From Rhipicephalus microplus (lineage: Eukaryota; Arthropoda; Arachnida; Ixodida; Ixodidae), in assembly GCF_043290135.1 (NCBI RefSeq), contig NC_134705.1, forward strand, positions 39,236,771 through 39,300,770: a stretch of DNA of 64,000 nt, in the 5' to 3' direction. The notes beneath the pieces were generated by a model. The model was not told the origin of the DNA, did not search any database, and saw only the letters and a list, made by a program, of their open reading frames with translations. Of the stretch, positions 35,488 to 47,279 are shown piece by piece; within the stretch, counting starts at the first letter, position 1, and each line of letters starts with the position of its first letter. The position numbers and the translations under genes are program-made.

Positions 35488-37312
35488 CAAACGGCATTTA
35501 CGTTTTATTCAACCCCGTTGGTTTCTGATGCCACAAGAATTTCCAGTTCTTCCTTACTTGATCTTGTATTTGCAAGTGGCTCCCTTTAAGATTGCTCCGT
35601 CAGTGTTAGGGATGGCACATCTGATCACCAGTTAATTGTTCTAAAGTATCCTATTACTGGTGTGCGGTCCTATATTAAACCTACCGACACATTAGTGAGA
35701 GGCTATACGCATGCGGATGATGATGGGGTCATTGGTTGCATGAAATCTTTATTTCCTTCATTTACTAATTTAAATGATGTTAACGAGCTGTGTTCCAAGC
35801 TTAAGACATGGTAATTCAATGTGAAAACACGTACGTCCCTATAAAAAAAGCGTACAAACAGAAATTACCCGTAGATGAATCGAGATCTTATATATTTGAA
35901 GCGCAAGATAAAGCGATTTTAAAAACATGGTGATAGAAGGGAAGTTGCAAGTTTAGTTCGCACTTTTAAGGATAAAAAGCGTGCCGCAAGAAACCACTTC
36001 TTTTCTTGAACCTTGGCTTCTTTCATGTCAGAACAACAAAGAAAATTCTGGCGATATTTATATAAAGATAAAAGTGGCATCACACAGATCAGAACGTCTG
36101 GCATAAGCAATGACAATCCTTTTACCATTACCATTGAATTCAACGCGTTCTTTCTGTCTGTTTTTACTTTGACAACATCGCATACACACTTACAATCTTA
36201 CACGCTTTTCGTAACCCGATGTTTGAAATAAATTTACGCCAGAACGGCATGTTGTAGCTTTTGCGTATTTAGAAATCATAAACTATTAGGTCCGGACAAA
36301 ATATCGAATATTTTCCTCATCAATTATGCAATTATGCAATGTGGGTAGCAGAATACTTATAGATAATTTATATAAAGTCGTTAGAATCATGTGTAATAGG
36401 TGATGTCTGGCGCTATGCAAGAATAGTTCCAATTTGCAAATCTGGATCCCCTTTAGCAATAAATATTTACACACGAGTTTCTTTGACCATCACAGCTTGT
36501 AAACTGCTTCAACATAAATTTTTTGAAGCAATTATGACACATCTCGAGGATGATGATTTCATTTATGCAAATCAACATGGTTTTAGGTCTGGTTTATCTA
36601 CAATAACAGAGTTAGCTGAAATAACGGATGACTTTTCAAGTGTAGTAAATATGAGGGGTCGATGGATGCGGTATTTTTGATCTTTTGCAAAGCGTTTGAT
36701 GTTGTTCTGTATGCTGATTTGGTAACCAAACTACATTCCATGGGCATTGAACACAACATCAATCGTTGGATAAAATGTTACTTGTCCTCAAGGAAACAGT
36801 ATGTTGCCGTTAATGATTGTATTTCCGATACATTGGATGTTTACTCGGGAGTACCTTAAGGTTCGGTACTTGGCCCTTTAATGTTCTTAGTTTATATAAA
36901 TGATATTTATTTGTCTGTTCATTCGCCTTTGAAGATCCGACTGTTGGCCGAATACTGTGTTCTGTATGCTGATGTGACTGACCATTCCGACCAAACTCGG
37001 CTCAACGATACATTGCACTCAAATGGCGTATGGTGTGAAACATGGGGATCGAACCTTTATACTTCGAAGACGGCATGACTTACATTTAGCAACAAAAAAT
37101 AACCCCTAGAATTTTCTTATACTATTATAAAGCTTACATTGAAAAATAAAACAATAAAACAAAGTATTGAGGTCTTACAAATAAAAACAGTTTAACTTGG
37201 GAAACACACAAAGAAAACGTTTGCAGCAACGCGCTGAAAAAGCTTGCATTCTTTAAACGAAAAAATACGTCGTACGTCATCAACCGTAAACTCATAAAAA
37301 GCTCTCGTCAGA

Positions 37313-37565
37313 CCAAGGAACGAGGGAAATAGAAGGAAAAGAACGGCAGGGAGGTTAATCAGCCTATAGACAGCCGGTTTGCTACTCTGTGCATGGGATG
37401 GGGATGGGGGAGATGAAAATTAGAATATGCGGATTTGATCTGCAGCCCGCACCAAAAGCACTTGATCGGGAAATTGGAAAGAGTGCAAACCTTGGCCTTG
37501 AGGTTTGTATATACGTGTCATACTCGCGTTTTTCCAGTCTGTCAGTTTTTTGCGAGAGGCTCAAA
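37313..37565. repeat. Repeat insertion in the LINE ORF2
   Basis: Begins near CAAGGAACGAGGGAAATAGA and contains ACGGCAGGGAGGTTAATCAG and CAGCCGGTTTGCTACTCTGT. I recall this purine-rich consensus from other tick sequences, but cannot name it. LINE homology (AALVRP-like upstream, IKQPFSNPN downstream) brackets it. Confidence 0.5.
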
Positions 37566-38098
37566 TTGAAAAAACTACCACATGGCAGAACTGTATCTCG
37601 CTTGAACTTTTCGTATCACCTGTACCATGGTCACTACTGAATACCACGTGTATACTACATAACTGAACCCCCCATGTGGTCTGGTCGTACAAAACCACAA
37701 CAAAACAATCAAGCAGCCGTTTAGTAATCCTAATATACATCAGTATTCTCTTTTTCCACATGCTATATCACAATGGAATAAATCACCCAAAGAAGTAGTA
37801 AACGCTAGAACAACTGAATCATTTGTTCAGTTTTTAAATAACCTTTTGTTTTGATATGTAAAGTTATGTTTATGCTGAACAGCTTCATTGCAGTGGATTC
37901 TCGCGTTCACTTTTTTATGCATAGTGTTTATCTCGTGTGTTGAAATCTAGCACGTGCATATTTTATCATTTTTAATGTTGTCTGATTGTTATTACAAAGC
38001 ATACTTATTTATTCATTTTCCTTTTCTTGTTAACTGCGGTTTACTACTTAAGTGTTCAATAGTTCTAAGCTTTATCGTTGGTATTGTTTGGTATTTCT

Positions 38099-38099
38099 A

Positions 38100-38141
<42 letters not shown>
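38099..38141. repeat. (TAA)n tail of the LINE
   Basis: About 14 TAA units at the end of the LINE 3' UTR. Confidence 0.9.
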
Positions 38142-38143
<2 letters not shown>

Positions 38144-38604
38144 CTTAGGCAACCATATATACGGGTTGTCGGCAATAAACATGATATAATATTATAGCAC
38201 TAAGAACGAGAACCCACCTTCTCAAAACATTATATCTCTCACACAGCCAGCATGACCACCAACACGCTCAACACGAGGAAGGCAAAATCTTTTGGGATAT
38301 CTTCACAACTGAACGAAACATTACTTCTTTTGGTTTCCGTCGTAAGGCACCACATAATGAGTTTTCGCACGTGAAGGCTAGGCCACGCACGAGAGTAGTA
38401 AAGGCTTAGTGGCGAGCGTGATGAATGGCTGGATTGGGCGCATCTGAATGGGACTTCAAAATTGGAAGCTGATCCACATTGAGGATGCTGACAATCAAGT
38501 GAAGCTCCTTGAACGACAATGCAATGTTTCCGAACTGTTCAATAAATCATTGCGACGGTGTCATGTGGCTGCCACGAACATCAATGAACACCGGCTGCAT
38601 CGGT
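38142..38604. other. Unassigned DNA
   Basis: No feature recognised between the LINE tail and the next repeat fragment. Confidence 0.4.
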
Positions 38605-38690
38605 GGCATGCACCTCGCGTCACACTATACAGCGCTCGCGCTTTGCTTCCTTAGCCGTGCTGTGCCCAGCGTGCCCGTTCACGCAAAAAA
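38605..38690. repeat. Fragment of the GC-rich core of the 147 bp-repeat element
   Basis: CGTCACACTATACAGCGCTC...GTGCTGTGCCCAGCGTGC matches 50195-50260 (CGTCAGACTATAGAGTGCTC...ACTGTGCCCAACGTGC) and the reverse of about 9000-9065. Confidence 0.65.
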
Positions 38691-38734
38691 GGACCCCCAC
38701 GCATGGCGTTCTGTTGTGACTGACTCTATAGGCA

Positions 38735-38865
38735 CAGGCGTTCGGAGGACACACTTTGGAATGTACAAAGTTGCAGTGGACGGAGGCAAGATGGACGAAT
38801 AGACGCATGCATGTACGGATAGTTTCACAGATGAATGCATGGATGGATGGACGGATGGACAGATG
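38735..38865. repeat. Degenerate GGAC/GGAT minisatellite
   Basis: GATGGACGAATAGACGCATG and ATGGATGGATGGACGGATGG type words. Related arrays are at 42590-42755 and 56960-57190. Confidence 0.75.
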
Positions 38866-39429
38866 CACTTTGGGAGTATGGTGGACTTAAAAATTATATA
38901 CGCGCTATGGACGCTCTTTGCATGGTGTATGTAACTCTTGAGTTTTGATCCGATGGGAAGCTACGAAATGCACTGCGTCGACAGACAGCTTTAGAGCCTA
39001 TGGAACTTCGCTTCTAAGAAATAGAGAAGGCACTGGCCAGCCCCATCGTCTTTGCTTTCTCGCTTAGTATGTCGATGCTTCGAAAAAAAGTTGATTGAAA
39101 AACCTGAGTATTATTGCGAGAGAGACCTGTATTTTTACTCTAACGCGGCGATGAGTTACTCAATGTGTTTAGGGTGATAAAACTATTTACACAATATAAT
39201 AACTATGAAGTTCAAATTTGTTCAGAAATCAGTGTTAATTTAAATTACTTCATTTCATTTACCCTCAAGGCCGTGTGGCATTGTAGAGCGGAGTGGTGTC
39301 AAGTTTTTAACGGAATAAATTGCGGAATCAGAATTAATTAGTCAACAAACAACAACTCCTCATATACAATAATGGCTGCGTAAAGACAGCGGCTACAATA
39401 CAATATACGCATAACCCATAAAAATACAC
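38866..39429. other. Unassigned DNA, right part probably LINE 3' UTR
   Basis: No motif. The part from about 39300 is likely the 3' UTR of the antisense LINE that follows. Confidence 0.4.
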
Positions 39430-40005
39430 AACATAATACATTTTACCCTTTTAATTGTACAAAATTAGGTAGTTTTTGACGGAAAGGTGGATATTAGTAA
39501 TAGTGACTATGCCCTCGGGTAGATAGTTCCAATTTGCTGATGTACGAGGTATGTATGATCGATAAAAACACTGGTAGTTGCAAAATGTGATGCCAACCTT
39601 ATGATGGTGGTACATACGATGGGATAGGTAATGAGGATTGAGGATTAGTTGGTCATGAAAGGCGGGATGATAGAATATTTTGTGAAAAGTGGCTAGGTAA
39701 GATATTTTACGACGGGATGGAAGTGAAGGGAGCCCTAGGTTGGATTTCATTAAAGCTATACTGGCAGTGCGATTATATTAGGACAGTATGAAATAAATGG
39801 AGCTATTTTGTATAAGTTCTAGTGAAGCGATGAATTTATTGAGTTAAGAATTCCACAAAGAAGAGGCATATTCGCGTTTTGATCTTACTAATGTTTTATA
39901 TAGAAGCAATTTTAGTGCTGATGGTGGTTTTGAAAAGTTACTACTTAGGTAGCCCAACTTGTGATTGGAAATAATAGTAACGAATTTGATGTGATATGTG
40001 TACAA
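39430..40005 (-). pseudogene. Antisense LINE ORF2 C-terminus
   Basis: The minus-strand frame 39750-39451 reads GLPSLPSRRKISYLATFHKI, HKVGITFCNY, then YIPRTSANWNYLPEGIVTI, the usual R-R-x-x-x-R-L...F-P-R-T-x-x-x-W-N-x-L-P end of Jockey/CR1-type ORF2. Upstream (39900-39750) further LINE-like text is split by stops. Only the C-terminus remains, as in 5'-truncated copies. Confidence 0.78.
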
Positions 40006-40424
40006 TATATATGGAGTTCTTTCTTACACACCATCTGCATATGGTCTTGAGATGTTCATATGGATGTCCATATGAATATCTGTATCAATATCGAAATCGC
40101 TTTCCATACAATAATGGATATCCATAGCGTGTCACGCTGACATACATGACACAAGGCTCGACAATAAGAATCTTTCCTCCTATAAATAAGTCGGTCCATG
40201 ACATCAGGCATGACTCGTGAACGCTAGCTGTCGACGGGAACCCTTTAAGACAGGGCAGCAGCAAGAGCTTGAGTGATGGCGCCTTGCTACACGTTATGGT
40301 TTGGCCTGTGGAGCAGGGCCTTCCAGGATTCCGCAGTGCGCGAACCATCATTTTGACTCGGACATGTTCACACCTTGTGGAACAGGTTCGACAGCACTTT
40401 CTCCTGAATCTCGTTTCAATCTTT
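40006..40424. other. Unassigned DNA with CATATG-rich start
   Basis: About 40025-40110 is rich in CATATG and ATGGATATCCAT words. The rest shows nothing I can name. Confidence 0.4.
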
Positions 40425-40600
40425 CGTGGTGGCAAAGCGGTTACGGTGCTCGACTGCTCACCTGAAGAACTCGGGTTCCGTCCCGGCCGATGCTATCGCA
40501 CTTCGATGGAGGTCAAATGCTAGAGGCACTCCTACTGCACGTGGGATGCCGAAACTTTCTAGAGCCCATCACTATGGCGTTCCTCATAAATAAAATTTTG
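40425..40600 (+). mobile_element. Strongly diverged SINE copy
   Basis: GTGGCAAAGCGGTTACGGTG (head), CTCGGGTTCCGTCCCGGCCG (B-box region), CTTCGATGGAGGTCAAATGC, AACTTTCTAGAGCCCATCAC and TATGGCGTTCCTCATAA follow the same order as the Ruka-type body, with a different head. Confidence 0.6.
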
Positions 40601-41540
40601 AGGTTTCTACGTAACACAACCGATAATAATATCGTATTGTAAATCCTTATGGTCGTTTTATCAACCTTGTATATCAAACCAGGGGGTGCGAGTGATGATT
40701 CGAGACTTCTTGCGTTGGTTCCAAGCTTCCAGCTTTTATTTAACTGCGACGCATTTCGTCAAACTTAAGGCACATTCAGCGTTTTTATGAACCTATCTGT
40801 CTAGCTAGCTAGCCACCAATACCTGGGCGCTCTTCTGGTCGTCTCCTCAGTTTGGCACATACCACAGCTTGCATGGGACGGCGATTGCTGTATGGTGAAC
40901 ACATGGCGGCTAACAGTTAATTGGATAAACTGCATGAGATATTTGTCGTGTACGCCGTGAAAACCTTTCCGTTAGTAATGCGTGGCACATACCCGCATAC
41001 CACGGCCCACGGAATGCGGGTAGAGGCCTAAAGTGACAGACAGTTACATCTTATCAGGAATGGTGATATGAGAACTCTAAAAATATTCCGTAATAAAGCT
41101 TGTGTAGCACGACTTTAGGGACACGCGTTGGCAGTGTTGTTGGAGAAGCAAAATTGGAGGAACGAAAGCGGTAAATCGCAATTAGAACCGGAATCAAACC
41201 CTGGCATATCGCATGGCAGCAAAGTATTCTACCCCAAATATATAGAAGCGAGTGCAAAAGCTTACCGAAAAACCCTATAATTGTGTGAGTGTGATAACGC
41301 GACGACGTCCACACTGGATGACGTTAAATATCGGCTGTTATAGCAATGTAATAATAAAGGTCACACAATAGCCCCTGCGACTCGCCAAGCTATAGCCAAT
41401 TATTGCACAATTTGGAGAAACATCCTTACAACCGCTTCTTATTATTTTGACATCATCAAACAACAGCCTGTGATACAGCTTTTCTACGAAAGGGACACCT
41501 GTACTATAATATGACTGTGGGCTAGAGCATGGCAAAGGCC
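40601..41540. other. Unassigned DNA
   Basis: No domain, RNA gene or known repeat recognised in about 0.9 kb. Confidence 0.4.
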
Positions 41541-41680
41541 AATTTTTCCCACCCGAGCCAGGTCCAGCCGGAAAACATCATGCTCTGACCCGCTCGAGAC
41601 TGGCCCGGTGTCTTTAAATACAGCCCGTACCCAGCCCGGGCATGAAAGGTTCGGGCCCGGCCTGTTTCAGTCTGTTATTC
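41541..41680. repeat. GCCCGG-rich low-complexity repeat
   Basis: Words such as CCAGCCCGGGCATG, GGTTCGGGCCCGGCC and GACCCGCTCGAGACTGGCCC form a short GC-rich island in AT-rich DNA. Confidence 0.55.
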
Positions 41681-42089
41681 TTTCAACATAAATGAGGTGC
41701 TCTTCACTCTTTAGTTATTTTGAAGATACTTTATTTACACAATATGTATTGTAGTGAGTGTTAAGTGTGCCCGACCTTCACTGGTATATTCAGTAAACGT
41801 TTGGTTAATTACGGCAGTAACCCTTTTGCGAAACAATGCAAGGCAATATGAAATATAATTTTAGTCATTGGTGGCTGTCTCGTGTACACAGGGCTAGCCA
41901 CACAATCTAAAAGAATGACTAGAATTATCTAAAAGAACGACTGCAAAATTACTACCTAATGAGGTCGAAAGAAAATGCCAGGCATTTATAGTTTGAGTCT
42001 ACATAAATGGCATGCAAGCCGGGGCTGTTGAATGGAAGTACCACTTCTTCCGCAAGTGTCATTTATTACACCATGCTGTAAAATTGGCA
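41681..42089. other. Unassigned DNA
   Basis: AT-rich, no feature recognised. Confidence 0.4.
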
Positions 42090-42510
42090 GCATATCCACG
42101 GGGTGAAGGTGGAGAGCGGAGCGAAGCTGGGTCCGCACGCCGCTGCCGCGCCGCTTCAGCCTCCCGTTATTGTATGCCGGTGTCTTGTCAGTGCTGACGG
42201 GCAGCTTCATGGCACGCTTCTGCCTCGCGCACTCGCACATCGGGGTTCCGTTTTCGAGCGCGAGCCGCCACCGCCTTGTGCTCACGCAACTGTGCAGCCT
42301 TGTCCAGCCGCAGGCCTTCTGAACCCGCGCGTGCGCGAAAACAGCTTCCGTTCGGTGTATTTTACTACACCGCGCACCCTAGCGTATGGCGCCGCCGACG
42401 AACACGTGATAACCAACGTCTTTGTGTGACGTCATTCCTATTTTCTCGCGCCATCGCACATCGCGGTTCGGTCTTCAAGCGCGAGCCGCCTCCGTCTTGC
42501 GGGTATCGTA
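42090..42510. other. GC-rich segment with an internal duplication; open frames of unknown meaning
   Basis: A plus frame of 108 codons (42103-42429) and minus frames overlap here, none with a recognised motif. CGCACATCGGGGTTCCG...GCGAGCCGCC (42233-42270) recurs as CGCACATCGCGGTTCGG...GCGAGCCGCC (42456-42490). This could be a CpG-rich exon or a DNA-element terminus; I cannot decide. Confidence 0.35.
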
Positions 42511-42589
42511 CTTTCATCGGCAAACCAAAAATCATCCGCTGGCCACGTCTGTCCATAATCCGTCTTTCTCTCTGTCTGTCTTTTTGACG

Positions 42590-42755
42590 CACGGACAGAC
42601 GGCTGCACAGACGGACGCATGGAGAAACGCAGGGACAGACTGACGACAGCGCCGATGGACGGACGAATGCACGGATGGATGGACGCACAGCTGGATGGAA
42701 GCAAGAACTGACGGATGGCCGAAAGCATAGACGGAATGACGAACGCTTCGCCCCT
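42590..42755. repeat. Degenerate GGACGGAC/GGATGGAT minisatellite
   Basis: Irregular repeats such as ACGGACGAATGCACGGATGG, ending in CGAACGCTTCGCCCC like the array at 56960-57201. Both are followed by a GTGGATATGTTG/GTGCATATGTTG word, so they belong to one repeat family. Confidence 0.75.
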
Positions 42756-42944
42756 TTCATGATCATGCACTTCGTGGATATGTTGGGATTTTTATTATTC
42801 ATCATACTACGAGTAAAGTTCTATGGTATCGTACAATTTGCATTTTGCAGCGTAATGCATTTCGTTTTAAGTATACGAACCGTCCTCTACGGCCTGTTCA
42901 AGAGTTTACCAGAGGTGGCTATGTACGAATACGACAGAACACTT
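42756..42944. other. Flank of the minisatellite repeat, otherwise unassigned
   Basis: Contains the shared word ATATGTTGGGATTTTT after the minisatellite; nothing else recognised. Confidence 0.35.
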
Positions 42945-43153
42945 AATTGATATGTGCGATTTATCGTCACATAACAACCATATGATTATGAGGGATGCCG
43001 CAGCGGAGGGTTCCGAAAATTTCAACTACCTGGGGTTCTTTACAAGCACGCATATCTGAGCACATGAATCTACAACATTTCCGCCTCCATAGGAAATGCA
43101 GCCGCCGCAGCCGGATTCAATCCCGCGACCTGCGGGTCAGCAGCCGAGTACCT
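42945..43153 (-). mobile_element. Diverged Ruka-type SINE, truncated at its head
   Basis: Minus-strand body (ACAACATTTCCGCCTCCATA, GCGACCTGCGGGTCAGCAGC) that stops at GAGTACCTT, where Gypsy sequence begins. No target duplication seen; it may have been cut by the junction. Confidence 0.8.
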
Positions 43154-43164
43154 TCAACGATACT

Positions 43165-44290
43165 GCTTTTCCTGACCTCGCCACGTTCACGAAAAAACAG
43201 CGCAACGACAACACCATGGTTCATCTCTTCGACTCAGCTACCCAAATGACCGGTGGATTTGGCTTTATCATCCAAGATGGCTCACTTTACGTAAAAAAAA
43301 ATACGCGGTTGATGGCACCCGCTTTCATTTATTGGTCCCTAAGAATTTCAGAAAGCACTTTTTCCATGCTATGCACGATGATGCGTCTGCAGAGCACATG
43401 GGCTTCGCCAAAACGTACCTTCGCTTACTAGTTTGATCCTGTTGGTCTAGTGTGTGACGCAATAGAGAAATGTATGTGGCGAGATGTGAAAAATACCAGC
43501 AATTCAACTCACCAAGTACGCCTCTGGTCAGTATCCTTTGTCCGGTGACGTTACCGTCATCAAGTTTTGAAATGATTGTAGTGAATCTTCTCTGCCCAAT
43601 TGCACACTCATCAAAAAACGACCATTCAAGTTTAGTCTGCATCAGCCGTATGACACGTTATGCGGGAACGAAAGCACTGCCCACGGTTACGGCCATCGAT
43701 GTGTCAAGCTTCCTCCTATCTTTCCTATCTTCTGCTATAATCTGCCACGGATCACCTTTATTTCTTGTGTGATCGTGGATTTCTTGTGTGATCTCTGTGT
43801 TTGTCAGTTTAACCGCGTCTACCCGTATCCCCCATACAATGGTTTCGTCGAGCACACTACAGAACATTTACTAACATGCTTTCGATGTACAGGGGGGTCA
43901 AAAGTGTTCAGGCCACTATCCCATGTGCTCCTAGGGGAGTGTGGCCTCGGAACTTTTGGCCCTCTGTGTACATCAACTACTTGAACATAATTTGGTATGA
44001 CATCTTCATACGACCCAAAGATGTGGTATGAAAAAACCAGAAAAAGTATAGCTTTCGACAGCTTTTTGCAAGCGCGATTCTACCAGAAGTTTCTACCTTG
44101 TTACACCGGCTCTTTCGTCATCATCGAATGTTCAAGTGATTCCACGTATCCTATTGCTTGGGGCAAATGCAGCTTTTTAACACCGCCCGCCTAAAGCACT
44201 GTCATTTTCGTGACTCTTGGCACACGTGATAGTCAACTACGGGGTTTTCATCCAGGAAAGAGAGAATGCTACGCTGAAGCGGGAACGTGT
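43165..44290 (+). pseudogene. Gypsy integrase-region remnant
   Basis: DGSLYVKKNTR, then HAMHDDASAEHMGFAKTYLR (integrase zinc-finger region, about 43358-43420), CEKYQQFN, ISRMTRYAGTKALPTVTAID (core region, about 43640-43700) and FYQKFLPCYTGSFVIIECSS (C-terminal block, about 44076-44138). The frame shifts between blocks and stops are common. RT and RNase H are absent. The tract GAAGCGGGAACG near 44278 followed by TGTGAACG may mark a 3' LTR start. Confidence 0.7.
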
Positions 44291-45264
44291 GAACGAAAGA
44301 CTAGGAGAACGAAGCAATGTGTCTTGGAAGCAAGGCTGTGTCTGCGTGGCTGCCCTTCACTGTCCAACGTAACTTTTGAACGAATGAACCAATTAGCGTC
44401 GAAAGTGGAAATTGGTGAACAAACTCTCATTTATTTACCATTATTGCTCCTTCTATGTACTTCTTTTGAGACAGTTTTTGGTTGCTTCTGTTGCTGTTCA
44501 GGGTTATTTCCCGCGCTGTTTTTATATTCTTTCTCTCTTTTCTGAACGTTCTTTGATTGTGCCGTCTACACATTTCTGTAGCTATTATGCTTTGGCTAGT
44601 ATATTATTGATAACTGCCCAACAACGCAAACCTGACTCGATATACGAACTGCTACGCACAGGCAAGCCCTTCCGACAAACAACATTACTAGCTCCTGTCT
44701 CAAACTTACTTCAGAATACAGAGGCCACTAATTACCGCATGACGTGGTGAGCAGGAAGCTGCATCGAAATGCAAGACCTTAACTAACCGATGCATTCCTT
44801 CTCCGCGGCAGTAAACCAATGTGCCTATGCAAGAACGAAACATCGGGAATGCATAAAGAATGCGTGTTAGGCGCGATGCAACGCGGAAACTCCATCACCA
44901 AGTTTCGCGCTACACACGTCGGGTTGACAGGCGGTCAACTGAATGCCAGGTTTTCGAGGGCTGCATGCTGCGTTCTCGGGAAGCTGGGTGCGATAGGCCA
45001 GATGGAGCGCTAGGGGCAGCTTCTTGGTCAACAACAATGCTGGACGTTCTTTTATGGTTATAGTTTTGCTTCACCTTCGGCTCAAGCTTTGTGTACGAAA
45101 CAGGAAACATTCCTTCGCTTTTACGTGGCAAAACCATTACGGTACTTCACTTGGATTATTGCGTTGTATTCATCTTTTCTCTTAGTGTATGTAAAACGCT
45201 TACATTCAACATCCTGATTTGCGTACAGTTCCTTTGCACATACCTGTGAAAGAAACGCCTACAA
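44291..45264. other. Possible LTR start, then unassigned DNA
   Basis: If 44289 is an LTR start, its end is not defined. A block 44840-45060 has open frames on both strands without motifs. Confidence 0.35.
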
Positions 45265-45600
45265 TTATTCTCATCATCAGCTGCATCATCACCGTCGTCA
45301 CCAGCGTGACTACGCTCACTGTAGTGAAACCTCGTCAGCCGTTCTGCCAATCAACCCAGTCTTGTGCTTGTTGGGACCACGTCATACGCGCTAATGTCAA
45401 AATCTCATCTGTGCACCAAGCTTTCTGTCTGTAATGTTTGGATTTTTCTAGAGCACAGTTCAATATGCTTATGGCCAACTGTTACTTGCCTACGTGCTAC
45501 ATGTTGTGGCCAAGCTCTCTCTTCTTCTTGATTTAAACTCAGATTTTTTCGACACTCGTCTATGCTCTGAGCAATGTCTCTAACTAGTCCCTTTGTTGTT
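45265..45600 (-). pseudogene. Antisense RTE LINE C-terminus and 3' tail
   Basis: The minus strand reads WCTDEILTLARMTWSQQAQD and WVDWQNG, matching the RTE end W-x-x-x-A-x-D-R-x-x-W-R found also near 17900. The left end on the plus strand is ATCATCAGCTGCATCATCAC, the complement of a TGATGA-type RTE tail. Only the 3' end remains. Confidence 0.7.
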
Positions 45601-45764
45601 GGAAAAATAATTCACCTTTGCAATGACTGTTTCAATTTAACTTCACATAGAACACAAGATTATAGACTACTGTCTGAAGGCGTATGCATATGCTTCGCCG
45701 TTCTAATGACAAAAGCGAATCCTAAATCCTACAAGTACGTTGAACCGTCATTACAGAGTGCTAC

Positions 45765-45768
<4 letters not shown>

Positions 45769-45833
<65 letters not shown>
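45769..45833. repeat. (TA)n tract
   Basis: About 32 TA units next to the Penelope-like motif region. Confidence 0.97.
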
Positions 45834-45835
<2 letters not shown>

Positions 45836-46260
45836 CATTGAACAAACCAGTAAGCGGGGCTTGCCTGCTTGAGCTAACGTTTCGACAGACGAACTTGTCG
45901 TCTTCAAAAATATAATTGGTTTCCTTAGCGCTCGGGTGAATATCTTTCGTATACTATTCGGCATCCCAACAAAAGATGCGGCAGAGGGGAGCGTCATGGT
46001 GAACTGTGTAGGTGAAAAGGGCAGTGGTTTTTCATCGATAAAAAGAAAATAAGGAAACGTAACAGAAAGGTGAAACCAAGCATCCCAGTATCCATAGTTG
46101 CATTTCGTGCTTGGATGGAGGAGAGGCTCCGAAGCACCTGCACGCTTGTGCTAAAAGAATGAGTTCTAGCCTTGAAGAAGACAGCTCCACTTGTCGAAAC
46201 GTCGGCTCGAGCACACAACACCTGTCAACTCGATTTTTATCGCAAGGTTGCATATTTTCG
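45834..46260. repeat. Two inverted copies of a hammerhead-like, Penelope-like motif
   Basis: Minus strand 45907-45877 and plus strand 46171-46202 both read T-TGAAGA, a short stem, GAAACGT (for example TTGAAGACGACAAG...GTCGAAACGT). Both are followed by GGCTC- or AGCTC-like words and pair with CAAGCAGGCAAGCCCC on one side. Penelope-like retroelements carry hammerhead motifs in their terminal repeats. No Penelope RT or GIY-YIG domain is visible nearby, so this is at most a terminal remnant. Confidence 0.45.
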
Positions 46261-46601
46261 TGCCTGGCGTTTTTTGAATACGCTAGGTTACATTTCAAGG
46301 CACCTATATAATGACTGTGAATATTAGGAAACAATTAGAGAGAAATTCGCGGTAAGCAATAAATGACTTTTTGTAACCAACATGTCTTTCTGAAAGAACA
46401 TGACATATTCAAGTATCAATAGCCACGAAAGTCAGAAATTGCCCGCTGAACCATGGCTCATACTGATGACCCAGTCTTCTCTTTTGCAGAGACTTTATTT
46501 CAGTCATTCGTCCAATTTAGAATCGAACACTAAACGAGACCATGGTATTTTCAAATGCTTAGAAAATAAATGCAAATTATTGACACGTGCTATCTTCCAC
46601 G

Positions 46602-46846
46602 AGCGTCCCGCCATGGTGGCCTAGTGGCTAAGGTAGTCGGCTGCTGACCCGCAGGTCGCGGGATCGGATCCCAGCTGTGGTGGCTGCATTTCCGGTGGAG
46701 GCGGAATCGTTGTAGGCCCATGTACTTAGATTTGGGTGCACGTTAAAGAATCCCAGGTGGTCGAAATTTTCGGGGCCCTCCACTACGGCGTCTGTCATAA
46801 TCATATGGTGGTTTTGGAACGTTAAACCTCACAAATCAATCATCAA
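46602..46846 (+). mobile_element. Ruka-type SINE, full length
   Basis: Head GTCCCGCCATGGTGGCCTAG, tail CACAAATCAATCATCAAT. A perfect 11 bp target duplication TATCTTCCACG lies at 46591-46601 and 46847-46857. Confidence 0.94.
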
Positions 46847-46857
46847 TATCTTCCACG

Positions 46858-47279
46858 CGTGCCTAATAACACTTCTCAAGTTCTTGAAACTTATGATCAG
46901 AATGAGTTCCCAAGGGAAGCTGCCACTTCGCGTTGTGTAAGTAATTTTAGCACCATCAGAAAACACAGATTCTACATAAATACGTACATTTTCTTAGGCT
47001 GAACGCCTTGAGTTTAATTCATAATCAGCTGCTATTATGTGATACCTTGATTTCGTTCCATATATAACGTCCCGTATACAGCACCTATTTTATGTGCCTC
47101 TTTCTTCGTCCCCGTACCATGCGTGCTGCTTCAATGAAATAAAATGTATTGACACAAAAAACAATTTTCCCCATGCCTAAAGGCATGCGCATTGTATTTT
47201 GTATTTCGTAGCACTGTGGCGCTGCCTTTTATTATTGAGTCCGGGTTTTTTCACGAAGTTTTTACGCCATTTCATTCTA
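46858..47279. other. Unassigned DNA
   Basis: AT-rich, with an AATAAAATGTATTGACAC word near 47137 that could be a polyadenylation signal, but no gene is attached to it. Confidence 0.35.

Larger units (their letters stand above)
34742..37854 (+). pseudogene. LINE ORF2 remnant (apurinic-type endonuclease plus RT), split twice
   Basis: Endonuclease blocks: LNARCVLNKIRSLEDII (about 34769-34819), VVMITETWLHSGVRNSEI, GDFNLPGNNW (about 35153-35182) and, after the SINE, LLDLVFASGS and DGTSDHQLIVL (about 35613-35645). RT blocks: QHGFRSGLSTI (about 36572-36604), FCKAFDVVLYADLVTKLHS, GSVLGPLMFLVYINDI (about 36862-36910) and YADV (about 36967; catalytic YADD altered). C-terminus SLFPHAISQWNKSPKEVV ends at the TGA 37852-37854. 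Stops and frame changes are frequent. A SINE sits at 35244-35487 and another repeat at 37313-37565. A 3' UTR runs to a (TAA)n tail at 38099-38141. Confidence 0.85.
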
